Assembly: GCA_029339505.1 (NCBI GenBank)
Contig: JAQISU010000025.1
Coordinates: 381,001 to 445,000, forward strand
Reading direction: 5' to 3'
From: Unio delphinus
Lineage: Eukaryota; Mollusca; Bivalvia; Unionida; Unionidae
Length of the DNA: 64,000 nucleotides
A model generated the notes under the pieces. That model saw nothing but the letters and a program-made list of their open reading frames with translations, was not told where the DNA came from and searched no databases. Made by a program: the position numbers and the translations under genes. Shown piece by piece: positions 10,085 through 22,640 of this stretch. Each line of letters opens with the position of its first letter. The first letter of the stretch is position 1.

Positions 10085-12735
10085 ACAGCAGAGTCATTTC
10101 TTTAAATACAAATTTACAAGCCATTGCTGTAAGCGTCACACTACATCGAGTGATTACATTTTGCTCCCTTTACTTGCCAGCAAACACTAACCTAGTACAA
10201 AAGTAATTAGACAATCTTTTTTAAACAACTTCCCGCGCCCTTCGTTTAACTCGGGGATTTTAATGCCCATAACATGCTATGGGATTCAAATCACATAAAG
10301 AAAAGAGGCCATAAAGTAAAAGATTTATTTCTAGACACAATCTGTGTCTATATAACACTAACTCACCGACATATCTACACCCAGGAACGGATACGTACAC
10401 ATGCATAGATTTGAAAATTTGCTCTCCTTCACTGCTTTTGGACTATGAATGGAAGGTCGCATTTTACTTCAATTCTAATTGCATTTGCAGATGAATCTAT
10501 TCCTAAGTCCTCACCGAACAGTAAGAAACAGCAAAAACCTTGAGTAACCAAGGAATGCAGAGAAGCCATTAGACAACGCTGAGAGGCATTCAAACAATTT
10601 AATAATCGTCCAACATCCGAAAATTTAAACAAATATCGTATTACCCGGGCTAAAACTCTACGCACAATCAAAGAATGTACACGTGCATCCTGGAAGAAAT
10701 ATATTTTTCTTTATACTCTCGTTCCTCAATGAAACAAGTTTGGGATACTATTCGACAAATAAATGGAAAGAGGAAACACAATTTTATTAGACTTCTGAAA
10801 ACAAACAATAGCAATTATAGTTCGAAACGTGACATAGCAAATATTCTTGCCGATAGTTTCTCAAAATACTCATCATCATCTTATCATTCAGAAGCCTTTC
10901 GAAGATTAAAATCTCAAAAAGAAAAATCACGTTTAAAATTTACATCGAACAACACTGAAAATTATAACCACCTGTTTTCTTTATTGGAGCTTAGGGAGGC
11001 ATTAGACAAGGCCCATGATACATCCGCTGGGTTTGACGAAGTACATTACCAGTTCTTGACACACCTACCAGATTTGTCTCTGACATTACTTCTGGAAATC
11101 GTTAATGATTTTTGGATTGCTGGTAATGTACCTAAGAGCTGGAAAGAATGAACAGTAATACTGATTCCCAAACCAGACAAAGATAACGAAGATCCTAACA
11201 GCTATCGGCCCATTGCACTGACAAAACAATGGAACGAATGAATAATTCTCGGCTTCTATGGTACTTGGAAAGTAACAATTCAATATCTCCTTTCCAAAGT
11301 GGCTTCCGTTCTAGTCGTAGTACGAACGATCATCTGGTTAGACTGAAAACATTATTCGGGATGCATTTATCAAGAAGGAACATTTAGTAGTAGTCTTCTT
11401 TGATTTAGAAAAGGCCTATGACACAGCATGGAAGTACGGGATACAAAATGACCAGCACGATCTGGGTCTAAAAGGCCGTTTGCCCTCTTTCAGCTCCAAT
11501 TTTATCTCCGGGAGAGAATTCGAAGTACGAGTGGGCTCTGCCCTCTCCGATATGCACCAGCAAGATATGGGTGTGCCCCAGGGCAGTATTTTATCTGTGA
11601 CGCTATTTAATATTAAAATCAATAGCTTCACCAAGTGTTTAGCTCCCGGTGTGGATCGCTCATTATATGCAGACGAGTTTTTAATTTGTTATCGATCAAA
11701 GCACATGCATACAAGTGAAAGGCAACTCAAACAAAATATCAACAAATATCCAAAATTGGGCCAGTAATAACGGTTTTAAGCTTTCAAAATCTAAAACAGT
11801 ATGCATGCATTTCTGTCAGTAGCGAAGACATCACGGTGACCCTAAGCTCACGCTGGATGGAACATATATTCCAGTTGTTGAGGAAGCAAAGATTTTGGGT
11901 ATTATTTTCGAAAGAAAACTGACTTTTATTCTACACATGAAGAACTTAAAAGCTAAATGCTTGAAACTTTCAATTTACTTAAAGTAATTGCGCACACTGA
12001 CTGGGGTGATCATAAAAAAGTCCTCGTCAATTTGTATAGAACTAGACTATGGATGCGTTGTTCATGGATAGGCTAGGAAGTCCTATTTGAAAATGCTTGA
12101 CCCAATTTATCATCAGGGAAAAAGACTCGCTCTGGGAGCATTTAAGACATCTCCACGTGAAAGCCTTCTCGCGAAAGCGAATGAACCATCTTTATCGCAT
12201 CGCAGAGAACTGCTTTCTGCACAATACGCTCTCAAATTAAGATCAAACCCTTTGAACCCAGCACTTTCGGCTGTTTTTTAACCAAAATACAAAGCTTTAT
12301 ATGAAAACAAACCAAATGCCATACCTTCATTTGGCATCAAAATATAATCCAGCTTTGACAATATCAAAATTAACTACAGTTCAGAACACGTTTTTCTCGG
12401 AAACACCACATTGGCTCCTTAAGCAGCCCAAAGTGATTTTTACGTTACACGATGGGAAAATATCTGGGACAAACCCTGTCATCTTCCAGAACTCTTATCA
12501 TGAACTACTCCACGATTTTAAAATCTACACTAAAATGTGTACTGATGGATCAAAAGTTGATGAAAAGGTTGCTGTAGTCTTCGTTAGGGAGAAACACATA
12601 ACCAAAGTTTGCTTGCCAAACGATGCGTCCATTTTTTCAGCGGAATTCAAAGCAATAGACCTTGTTCTGAAATGTAGCAAACAAAAACACATTTTAAATA
12701 GCATTATCTTCTGTGACTCACTATCAGTAATAATA
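10085..12735 (+). mobile_element. I/Nimb-like LINE, sense fragment: endonuclease, reverse transcriptase, part of RNase H (segment B)
   Basis: Order of domains in broken frames. APE endonuclease C-terminus: LQAIAVSVTLHRVITFCSLY near 10,115 and a GDFNAHN-like site near 10,255. RT fingers: 10,675-11,151, with GFDEVHYQFL. Then PIALTKQ near 11,210, FFDLEKAYDTAW near 11,397 and GVPQGSILS near 11,572. Catalytic box near 11,665 reads LYADEF, so the second aspartate of Y-x-D-D is glutamate. Linker NEPSLSHRRELLS follows near 12,180, and the RNase H start TDGSK is near 12,543. Several stops and frameshifts occur and it is dead. It stops inside RNase H and lacks the 3' end, which is not how target-primed insertion truncates LINEs. 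Confidence 0.85.
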
Positions 12736-13443
12736 TGTCGTGACTGGAGCACTGATAGTTCGTCACAGAATATAGTGGTATTTAAAATATGTTTCTTTTC
12801 GATAAATTTCAGAGCAAGGTCTATTGCTCTCATTTCGGGTGAACAAATGGCCGCATCGTTTGGTAAACGAACTTTTGCTATGTGTTTGCCACTAACGAAG
12901 GATGCAGCAGCCTTTTGCCCATCCTTTGATTCATCAGTATAAATTCTAGTGTAGTTTCTAAGTTCGGTGAAGAGCTCATGATAAGAGTTCTGGAAGATGA
13001 AAGGGTTTGTTTCAGAATTTGTCCCATCGTGGAACACAAAAATCTCTTTGGAGTTTTTCCGAGACAAACGTTTTCCGAACTGTAGAGAGATCAATTTTGA
13101 TACTGTCAAGTCTGGATGATATTCTGATGCCAAATGAAGGTATGCTATATGGTTTGTTTTCGTATAAAGTTTTGTATTTTTGGGTTGCAAAACATCAGAA
13201 AATGTAGGGTTTGATCTTAATTTGAGATCGCATTGTGCAGAAAGCATTTCTCTGCTATGTGATATACGTGGTTCATTCGCTTCCGCGAGAAGGCTTTTAC
13301 ATGGAGATATCTCAAATGCTCCCAGAGCGAGTCGTATTCCCAGATGATGAATTGGATCAAGCAGTTTCAAATAGGACTTCCTAGCTGAAGCATAAACAAC
13401 GCATTCATAGGCTTGTTTGGAACGGATAAATGTTCTATTCAAA
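12015..13443. repeat. Large imperfect inverted repeat (hairpin) made by two LINE fragments
   Basis: The end of segment B (about 12,015-12,735) and segment C (about 12,757-13,443) are diverged reverse complements separated by about 20 nt. Next to the centre, TTCTGTGACTCACTATCAGT and ACTGATAGTTCGTCACAGAA pair with two mismatches in twenty. Farther out, CTATGGATGCGTTGTTCATG (near 12,049) pairs with the complement of the sequence ending near 13,407. The arms are roughly 700 nt each. Read-through RNA could fold into a long imperfect duplex. Confidence 0.85.
12755..13443 (-). mobile_element. I/Nimb-like LINE, antisense thumb/RNase H segment (segment C)
   Basis: A 305-codon frame is open on the minus strand. 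It matches segment B over its length: LLDPIHHLGIRLALGAFEIS, LLAEANEPRISHSREMLSAQ and YTDESKDGQKAAASFV, the last holding the RNase H TD-x-S motif. Its start on the plus strand (GCACTGATAGTTCGTCACAGA) corresponds to GCACTGCTAGTGAGTCACA at 47,823 in the intact antisense copy. It is therefore probably the upstream continuation of segment A. The element is cut at its 5' side near 13,443, consistent with ordinary 5' truncation. The length of the open frame is unusual for a dead element but has no start codon of its own. Confidence 0.8.
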
Positions 13444-14534
13444 TTGTATACATATGTACGTATTCGTATTCATCATCGGACGTGATTGCACCGAATAATG
13501 ACTAATAACAAACTGTATTCTTTCCAATAAAAAACTGGCCGTAAGAATAGATGCCTTTTTATGTAGGAATGCCTTGTACTGTTATTTTTTCATTTTCTGT
13601 TTAATCTAAACCCCTTGTTAACGTTTCAAGGGTTTGTCCCATAAAGTGATACATAACTGCAAATTTAAATATATCCTTGGTTGTTAATTATTTCTTTTTA
13701 CACTAAATGCACTTGTCAACTAAGGAGTCTACTGCATAAATTGCATTTTGCAGCAGTGATATTATTTTGCATCCTTCTAGGGGGCCAGATGCACCTTTTT
13801 CTTTATGAACAAATATAAGACATATCTAGAGAATGTGATATAACTTTTGCGTATCTTTTGTTTAGATTACGGTCATTACATGAAGGCCCACAATATTAGC
13901 TAGATAAATGATCGTGGTCGCAGACTTTCTGAGGGTTCTTATTGATGTTATGCACTACTACGTCTGCTAATTGTGTTGCCATGCACTTTTCTCTATCTCT
14001 AAAATGTCCTCAAGCAGAAAAAATATACAAAAGATACATGTACATATACAAACAATGAAACACTTATGCATAGGTAGCGCTAGTTTACCTTGTTCCGGTA
14101 TTGTGGATGAAATATCCTTGGAATTAAACGTTTTGATGAATAAGATGCACAATAAAAAGAAGAATGTCCATTTAAGTCGTAATCCCATTGCAAACTGCAT
14201 TCAGTTTATCTTTAGTCTAAATCTGCTGGAATGTTTTGCTTGTGTGAATTTTTCTGAGTGATTATTTGTCACTTTACATAAGTACGCTAGATTAGTGTTC
14301 CTACAATTGTATTTCCTACATCAGTCTCCTTACTTTATGGCATCTATTTCACGAGTATATACGCTTAAAAATATGCTCTAGGGTCATGAACGTTGTCATT
14401 TGAAAACAATTGTATATTTGCCACTTCACAACGTCCTGATTTATTTAAGTGTGATAAGCTAATAACTGTTGAAGGATAAGCTATACAGTACAATCATGTA
14501 TAACATCTTTAAACAGAAATATTATCAAGCGTTC

Positions 14535-14575
<41 letters not shown>

Positions 14576-14865
14576 TTTTTAAAAAATAATTAATAAATAA
14601 ATAAGTAAATAAATTTCGTAATAATATCTACTTTTTGAGACACAAATACTAATGCTCCTGACTGTTACTCATTTAGTCAGGATCAGTTGCGATTGAAGAC
14701 AATTAATATATCACATGAAAACTAGATATACGAATCAGAAAAAGCTCTGAAATTTTATTTGATTTATTTGAAACTATTTAAAAGATAAGTATCCTCACAT
14801 ATTGCATTATAAGATTATACGCCATTCACTAAATAAATAACAATGAATCTTATATTTATACACAT
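13444..14865. other. No gene seen; contains (TAA)n microsatellite at 14,537-14,576
   Basis: AT-rich. Overlapping frames on both strands at 13,967-14,261 lack splice or start context. The only clear structure is the (TAA)n run followed by a T-run and an AAT/AAAT-rich stretch. Confidence 0.4.
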
Positions 14866-15050
14866 GACCGCTCCAGTGGCCTAATGGATAGAGCGTCCAC
14901 TTCGGATGTTGGAGGTCGAGGGTTCTAACCCCGGACGTGTCATACTAAAGAATTCTAAAACTGGTACTTACTGATCCAGATGTAGGCATTCAACATTAAT
15001 TTATTATTGTTAGGACTGGTCAACATGGTGTCTCGATAATGTGACTGAAC
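14866..15050 (+). mobile_element. tRNA-Arg-like SINE, family 2, copy 1
   Basis: The head resembles an arginine tRNA: GACCGCTCC, A box GTGGCCTAATGGATAGAGCG, anticodon-loop-like CTTCGGA, B box GGGTTCTAACCCC. The acceptor stem ends no longer pair and the copy continues into a body, so it is a SINE and not a working tRNA. About 150 nt downstream it has TTAGGACTGGTCAACATGG and GATAATGTGACTG. These are shared in order with the complement of 50,567-50,890 (TTAGGACTGGTCGGCCTGG, GATAATGT), which defines a conserved central domain. The 3' end is not clear. Confidence 0.8.
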
Positions 15051-15131
15051 TAGACGTAACTATCAACTGCAAAATAGCTGACAACTTAGCGATATGACTG
15101 AAATATTGTTAAAGCTACGCTAAAATTCCAA

Positions 15132-15139
15132 ATCGCGCG

Positions 15140-15176
<37 letters not shown>
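15132..15176. repeat. (GC)n-(AC)n dinucleotide array
   Basis: GCGCGCGCGC followed by about 16 AC units. This is alternating purine-pyrimidine sequence with Z-DNA-forming potential. A similar (GT)n-(GC)n array is at 28,541-28,563. Confidence 0.95.
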
Positions 15177-15178
<2 letters not shown>

Positions 15179-15315
15179 ATACACATGAAATATGTATATA
15201 TATTACTTTCTGTATGTATGCATGTATGTGCTTATGGATGGATGAATACATGCATTCCTGTACACACACATTTATATATACTTATCTCCCCCGTTTCTGT
15301 CTCTCTCTATCTCTC

Positions 15316-15446
<131 letters not shown>

Positions 15447-17877
15447 TTCCTAAAAGATGGCCGCAATCGCTTAACTGCGTGACGCAGCTCTTCCGTTTTT
15501 GTTCTATTTTTCATGATATATGTGCTTGTGTTTCATCATGTATTGGCTGTTCAGTTCGTATGTGTTTTTACATCAACGTATTGGGCTGGGCTTAACATTG
15601 AAATTATTACATTTATTGTGTTTTAAATTGCTTTGTTGGGGGGGGGGGGTTCTTAACTAATAACAAAACATTTTTTATGTGGGGGAAATAACCTGAAACA
15701 TGAAATGCTTGTGTAGTTTAGTCTCTCATATTGAACATGAGTGTATGTTTATTGTCATCCACAAAACATTTAAATGTGTGTTCTTTTGTAACAGCACATC
15801 GTAGTAAAGCAATATTAAATTGAAATAAGGTCATTGTTTCTGCTTAGGTTCAAGCACACGTGAAACATCAGTTCCTACTCTAATGTATTATTTATACACT
15901 ACACGATTTTGTCAAAGTGTTTGAGCTTCCTGAAGACATTCCACCATCTACTAGTATGTATATCTTCAGGCTGAGACATACTACTATAAATATTGGTAGT
16001 CTAATTTACAAAGAATTTAAATAATAATAGCATCAATTGTAGAAGAAAAACATTTCATTTTATTTAGCTTGTTGCCTAACATGTTCCCTTTTCTGTTTAG
16101 ATAAACATGAACTCTGAAATAAACTAAGGCTAGTTGAACTTCCAGCAGCTCATATCTATGATATAGTCTTTATAAGAACACAGAATAGAAAAGTAAAGAC
16201 AACAGAACCGACAATTAAAACTAGAACAACCAGAGGCATATACGCGTAAAAAAATCTGCGACACTGACAAAACTTTTGCAGAATGCATATACGCGTAATA
16301 AAATCTGCGACACTGACAAACCTTTTGCAGAATCATTCCTCGTTTAATTAGAGCAATGGAGTAAAGAATCAACCCCAAGTAAAGATCTCCTAATAAACAC
16401 AGTTGCAAGTCAGCATGATCAAATTGAAACAATAGTCTCTGTAAATCCATTACATGATTATGTGGTACGATTTTTGTTTTAAAATGACAGATTTATCTCA
16501 TTGAGAAAGTATTACAAAAATCATAGTTAAAGAATTGTTTTGAAGGCATCCAGGACTTACAACTACGTATTCAAGAAACTACTCTTCTACAAAGCAGATT
16601 ATCTGATTGCTTTACCTTGAGACAATTGAAGATACCTAGTTATATTGCTCTATTGTTACCTGTATTTGTAACATTTTTGTACATGATCCCTACATAATAA
16701 GTAGTGCCATATTAGAGCCATCTTCTTTTTCCTCAGCAGCAATGAAGTATGGATTAAATATGGAGCTGACAGTCATCAATTGATATGTTGCTGAGAAACT
16801 TAGAGACGGTTCTAATATTTCTATTAAAATGTTGTGTTTTATTATAGATAAGGATAATAGATTCGTTGCAGAATCGCCTGATTTGTTGGTAATGTGGAAT
16901 GTTACGTAGCAGCAGAGTGGACCCACATGATACAGTGCTAACGAACCTGGGCACCCATGAAAATCACTGAAATTAAACCAGCAGGGTCTTTAGTCCATGT
17001 TTTGCGTTTAAACCTAATTATGATTGATGTCACAACATATCCATTTGCAACTGTAGAAAATTGGATGAAGGTCATTGCAAAATATTGTGATTTGAACTTG
17101 ATTTGAAGTTGTTCATTGTCAGAAATTCAAATTGAATCAAGAAGGGGTAAACACATTCTTGAAAAATATTGAGACTATTTTTAACAAGCATATGGCTGAG
17201 ATAATGTTACAAAGTACAAAAAATTGTTTTGGCTATAAATGTGCAGCTCTTATGAAAAGTATGTGCAGTCATTTGTGATGAATCTTTTTCTTAATGTTTA
17301 TTATCATTATAATAGGCTGAACATTGGATCAGGGATTTATCCCAAGGTCACCTTACAATAAAATATACGTTGTCTCGTTTAAAAGATATTTATTTTTGTT
17401 TTAGTAAGCTCATTTTTTAATCCTTCTGCTTGTCAACATTGTTATGTACAAAATTGTTTTTGATATCTTTCCATGATATTTGAATTTCGGATACAAAGGG
17501 GAATAACTTCAAGCAATCATTACATTTTATTTGTTTAAAAATCGTTTCAAACAGTATCCGATTACCGTGATCGTCTACTAAATCATATAGAATTTCTCCC
17601 AAAAATCTGCCTTTCATAAATCTTTTTAGTATCACTGATTATTGATGGAATAATGTTTTCGATCCTAACTGCAATGACTCATGTAGCAATCTTGTACTCA
17701 GTACTTTAGAAAGGATATGGGTCTCCAATTATTAAAGTAGCTTCTGTCCTGTTCTTCCGTTGATAAACATGTAATGACTACTTGGGTCTAAAAATCTCTA
17801 ATGCTGAATCATGCAAATTATATTGTTTAACCAATCAAATGTTTTAGCTGAAACATGCATAATACATGTATACTTAG

Positions 17878-17880
<3 letters not shown>
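15447..17880. other. No gene seen
   Basis: AT-rich with a poly-G run near 15,640. Minus-strand frames at 16,130-16,450, 16,690-16,954 and 17,417-17,635 have no recognised domain or convincing splice sites. A short tandem duplication lies at 16,236-16,333. Confidence 0.4.
16236..16333. repeat. Two-copy tandem duplication, 49-bp unit
   Basis: The unit starts GCATATACGCGTAA and ends TTTTGCAGAAT. The two copies differ by only a few bases, so the duplication is recent. No function is apparent. Confidence 0.9.

Positions 17881-17881
<1 letters not shown>

Positions 17882-17958
<77 letters not shown>
17882..17958. repeat. (AT)n array
   Basis: About 77 nt of uninterrupted AT dinucleotides. Confidence 0.97.
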
Positions 17959-17960
<2 letters not shown>

Positions 17961-18776
17961 AGCAAGTCAACCATGCCCAAGTGGTTAAACGTCATAAGCA
18001 AACCTCAACTCGCTGAGTGTGACTGCAATGATTTATTTAACCATTGTTACCTAATCGGGGTTCACATTGTTCGATAGTTTGGGTCTACCTTATCTTATTC
18101 GATCATCAGTAGACTGTGGGTACAATAATTTTATTCTGGGGTTTACGTTCTGTTAGCTGATCATCAGTTGGCTACATTAATTTATTCGACCATTGTTGCC
18201 ATGATCAGCATGCGAGTAACGCACAGGCTTATCATGATTTACACTATTGTCTCCTCTACAACGCTCTCCTTTGTAGTATAAATGTAATGATACAAATGTT
18301 AAGAAAAAGTAGCCTACTAAACAACAATAGCAGGCTAAGGGATAACAACATTTATATGATACCAATCCACTCTGATTTGAGCCACGGTTTTCTGAACGCA
18401 TGTTTGAATGTACATAATCATCTACATGTATCATATTATTACTTTTAATTATGCTAATTCTTCAAATATACTAATGACCAAAGATAGAATAAACAATTTG
18501 TTTATGTTGTAATGCAGCTTTTTTTTTTGTCTTTTATAACACAGACGAAACATAAAATGAATCTTTTTAATACTACTCTTCTGTCACCGGAGCACGAATA
18601 AAATGTAAAATGATGTTAGCGACTAGCGTAAACCAAATTAGCCTGATTAAATGCATGCTTATCAAGGTTTATAGCAATCCACATATGTAACTGATTTCAT
18701 TCATGAGAGGCATGTACAGAATTAGTATTTTAGTGGGTTTAATAATGCAGATGTAGACAGGCTTAGAATGATCAAA
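17959..18776. other. No gene seen
   Basis: A segment near 17,975 (CATGCCCAAGTGGTTAAACG) recalls a tRNA A box and may be a decayed SINE head, but no B box in register was found. The rest is unremarkable AT-rich DNA. Confidence 0.35.
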
Positions 18777-19013
18777 TCAGGATTTTCCATTTGTTCTTGA
18801 TCTAGCTTTATGTCTCCCTGAATTGCAGTCATGAGAGTCAAAGTGTTTGCTCTTTTCAGAGAGAAATGGTGGACTATGAAGAGTTATTCCTTTTCCTTGA
18901 ATTAAATCTTTTATCAGAAAACCTTTACCGCCCGTAAGACCATTGCCACTTTGCAGTTTGTATACAATATCACTTGATCCGAAAAAATTATTTATCAGGT
19001 GATTTGCCATCAA
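18777..19013 (-). pseudogene. DDE transposase C-terminal fragment (PIF/Harbinger or ISL2EU-like)
   Basis: The minus-strand frame reads GGKGFLIKDLIQGKGITL, then HSPPFLSEKSKHFDSHDC and GRHKARSR. This follows the DDE_Tnp_4-type pattern [VL]-x-A-[DG]-[KR]-G-F-x-I-x-D-L ... PPF ... R-x-[IK]-A-x-x-R-[IV]-H-V-E-R. The aspartate expected before K-G-F is replaced (GGKGF), the H-V-E-R block is lost (SRTNGKS then stop), and nothing upstream matches. It is a dead fragment of a cut-and-paste DNA transposon. The family assignment is from pattern only. Confidence 0.6.
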
Positions 19014-20150
19014 ACATATCTAAGCAGCGAATTAAAACTCCATTTAGAGCAGAGCTGTACATAGCTTTGAAAGTATGACAATTTTTAAAATTTTAAATCA
19101 CCTGTTTTCCAGCTATGCCGCTAAATTGTACACAATCTGCAATTGCAACAAGTTTGAAATAATGTTTTGTGGTTGATAATGGTATTTGTTTTCAATTAGT
19201 TTCATTTGAAGGCCATATTTTAATAATCTTAATTGTTCTTTACATGTTTTTAATCCAAAATGTAAAATATTCGGAGATTTCTTTCGCGTGACTTGTGATG
19301 TAGAGTAGCTGAATATTTAGTTTGTCTTATTTGAGATGAGGTTCATCGTGGAGTAGTAAGGACTGTTGAGAAATGTTCACCTCAAATGTAAAATGAAATA
19401 AAATGATTGAAAGTGAGTGGGGAACGGTTATTAATTTATTGCGTTGCCTTTCAAATATTAGCGATGCCCATCCCCCAATCTTCCAGCCAAATAAATAATT
19501 ATGTAAACCCTAATTTTATACTAGAAAGAGTTTTTTCTAATCTTTACAAATGGGGGATTATTAGAAGAAATATGTTCGAAACACCGGAGAGAGAGGTTAG
19601 TGACAAACAGTTAAAGATCCATTAAATAAGATAGATACACCTTTAAACGTCATATAAATTGTTCATTTAGCAAGAATAGACAGTGTTCGCCTTAAACGTA
19701 ATAACTGTATAATATTAAAACATGTGTTCAAAAGAGAAAATATAATAATGGTAATAATTTTTTAGCATATTTCAATAATGCAATGGAATGTGAAGACTTT
19801 TGTACATCTATATAGTGGATGACAATTTTGTCACTTAAAATAAACATTGCAAAGTATGTAAATATACATTTAAATATTTTAATTAAGATGCCAATTTTTA
19901 AGAATAACAGGTAAACAAATTAATATTAAAGTTACCATCATCTGAAGTTGTTTGAGGTTTGGCCATTGGAATTATCAGCATCAATTATATCATCTATACC
20001 GGAGTATACAATTGTTACGGGTGCTTCAGTAATTGGATTTGGAATAAACTTGATAAAGAAAATATTTATTCACATTTATGCAGCACAGCATAGTGCATTC
20101 ACCGTTTGCTTAAACAGTGCTTTTCAAACTGCTCCACTGCTTGTATAAGA
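19014..20150. other. No gene seen
   Basis: AT-rich. A plus-strand frame at 19,407-19,625 is protein-like in composition but lacks splice signals and a recognisable domain. Confidence 0.35.
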
Positions 20151-20151
20151 T

Positions 20152-20222
<71 letters not shown>
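20152..20222. repeat. (AT)n array
   Basis: About 71 nt of uninterrupted AT dinucleotides. Confidence 0.97.
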
Positions 20223-20227
<5 letters not shown>

Positions 20228-22640
20228 CTATGCCCTGTTACAATTGTGTGGCAAGAAATCCCGCCCACAAGCCATTGGTATTAAGACAAACAGCATTTCA
20301 TATAAAACGACAGTCTGGAAGTGAGTCACATTAGTACCTTCTACATAATATCAAGTTTTGAACTAATGACTCATCCCTGGCTGTAATTTTACTACCATCT
20401 TATATTGGAAGATGGTCATCTTTCATGTTTTAATTTTTGAACTACAATTTACTCTTCATCATAAAGTATTGCAACTTTTGCCATTAACTCATTCTTTGTT
20501 GCTTGCAGTTGGACTCGGCTTATAAACCAGTGCATACGGAAATCATTTGCTCACTATAATAGCCCATCTTCTCTAATATCACCTTTAGGTAGTTACATGG
20601 CCTGAATAATCTTGGGGCATCAGGTATTACAAACATTATTGTAATAGCATACGTGTAATAAGAAACGTTTGATTAAATTATATGATTCCATTGTTTAATT
20701 TGAAAACCCCAATTACTAGCACGTCTCAACTAGGTCATGTACGACGAAGATCTTGCGAGAACTTGTTAACACCCATATCATGATGAAACATGCTTATTCT
20801 GGGATTTTTGGGCTAAACGCTATTTTTCATCACATGAAAGGATATACGTGGTGGCCAACATACACTGGTAGAGAAAGAACCATGGGAAAGCCATGGTAGA
20901 ACTACATACCCACGAGATGTTAATGGCATGATTTGTCAAATACCTACTCCGGTTGAACCAAGCATTCAACCCATGCGCACATCTATGAAAGGTCAGTGAT
21001 GAACGCAAGCAACATAGAACTCTTGGCCACCCGGGGAACCATAGTGCATCAAGAATGATAATCTTTTGTGTGGCAATAAAAAATGTTTTACAAAGTTTAA
21101 AGACTAGTTAAATATGGATCTACAATGTTAAATTCTCACAACAAACCTTGAGGAAATCATTCCGGGAGGAAGGTACACTCAAATTGGAATAAAGTGGCCA
21201 CTTCTACATGAAGAGAAGACTTTGTTATAATGAACGGAAACTTTGTTTACAGCGACGGAATATGACCCCTTGAAGCGCCTTCACTATACATGTTATCAAA
21301 ACTTTATATATTGATTTTTTATGTTTCCAGACACAAGCTTCGCAATGAATAATTTGATGAGATTAACAATCATAATAATAAACACTCAACAACAATTCCC
21401 AGTGCGTGTATGACAAGACCTGACGAGTGAACTCCCATTGACTGTTTTGAGTTCCTCATTGGAGGCGTATTTCATTTTCTCAATACAGACGCCCAGTACC
21501 AAACACGCAAAATTATCTAAGATTATTGTTTCATTCACGATGATTCACTTTATAGAATGCTAATCTCCAATTTCTATTCCAAAGTTCAGCATTATGTCAT
21601 CACTTTACTCAATGTATGTCTCCAATCTTTCACATTAATATTCATGTAACGTATACATGGAATTATAGAAAATAATAAATAAAGCCATAATGATCAGCGA
21701 CTATTTCAAAGCAAAGAGTTAACATTTCCTAATTTTGTTGATGATTATAACAGAATGCTTTTGTGTCGAACTAAACATTAAGTCATATCGCACAACAGTA
21801 TCTAACTATTCTAGAATACCTTTACGTCAGTTTCCATTATCGCTTACGTTATGTATACCATTTTCCTTGAGTTGAAAAATATACTAAATTATGATGACTT
21901 TAATTGCACACAATTCCTCAAACTGGAGGAATTCCTAACATTTTCTTATGAGATACAAACAATTATCTCAGAGAAATCCAAGCATGTTTTGAGTGTATCG
22001 TTTTTTTCCTTCAGGATACTCGCAAAATGGTGAGTACAGAATTCTTTGTCGCTAACTTAGTACTAAGATTATTTAGTAGGTTTAATCACTTCAGATGATT
22101 AATGCTACTTTGAGTCTAATTAAATCATCAAATGACATTGAATATTCCCTATGGCTTAAGAGTCGTTACATTCTCCGATAGATTCAGCACTCTGTCTAAC
22201 AGCATTCGGCATACAAAAGAATTTCATACTAAGATGAAATCTAATAAAGCATTGTTGACAACTCAAATACCATAAATTATATCGCGAAATTGAAGAACAG
22301 TTTAGATATGTGCGACCGCACAGTTCCAAGTCACAAAGGAAGAGTTAGGTATTTATTGAAACCAATGATGCAAATTCATTCCAAACAATAATGCATTTTA
22401 AATGTTGCTGTGAGTACGCAACTGTTCTGAACAGTTTAACATTCTGGATTGACAGGCAAGGGTATATTAACATTCACTCTGGATCGATAGACAAAGGTAT
22501 TACTAAAGGCTGTCTTATTAGTATGGTTATCAGTCATTTTACTAATATATGCAGTCAACTATGGACACCAGCAGAAATTTGTCCGGGATGTAGGTGTGAG
22601 CAAATATCCAATGGTGAGCCCTGAAATGTTACGGACGTGG
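20223..22640. other. No confident gene
   Basis: AT-rich. Only a 15-nt microexon candidate at 22,015-22,029 caught attention, and it is described as a low-interest finding. Confidence 0.4.

Noticed and set aside
12301..12942. A 213-codon plus-strand gene
   Set aside because: Its first part is LINE segment B and its second part is the antisense of segment C; the open frame merely crosses the hairpin centre.
14866..14940. A working tRNA-Arg gene
   Set aside because: A and B boxes are present, but the acceptor stem ends do not pair and the sequence continues into a SINE body shared with 50.6-50.9 kb.
17968..18020. tRNA or SINE head
   Set aside because: An A-box-like string occurs, but no B box at the right distance and no body shared with the other SINEs.
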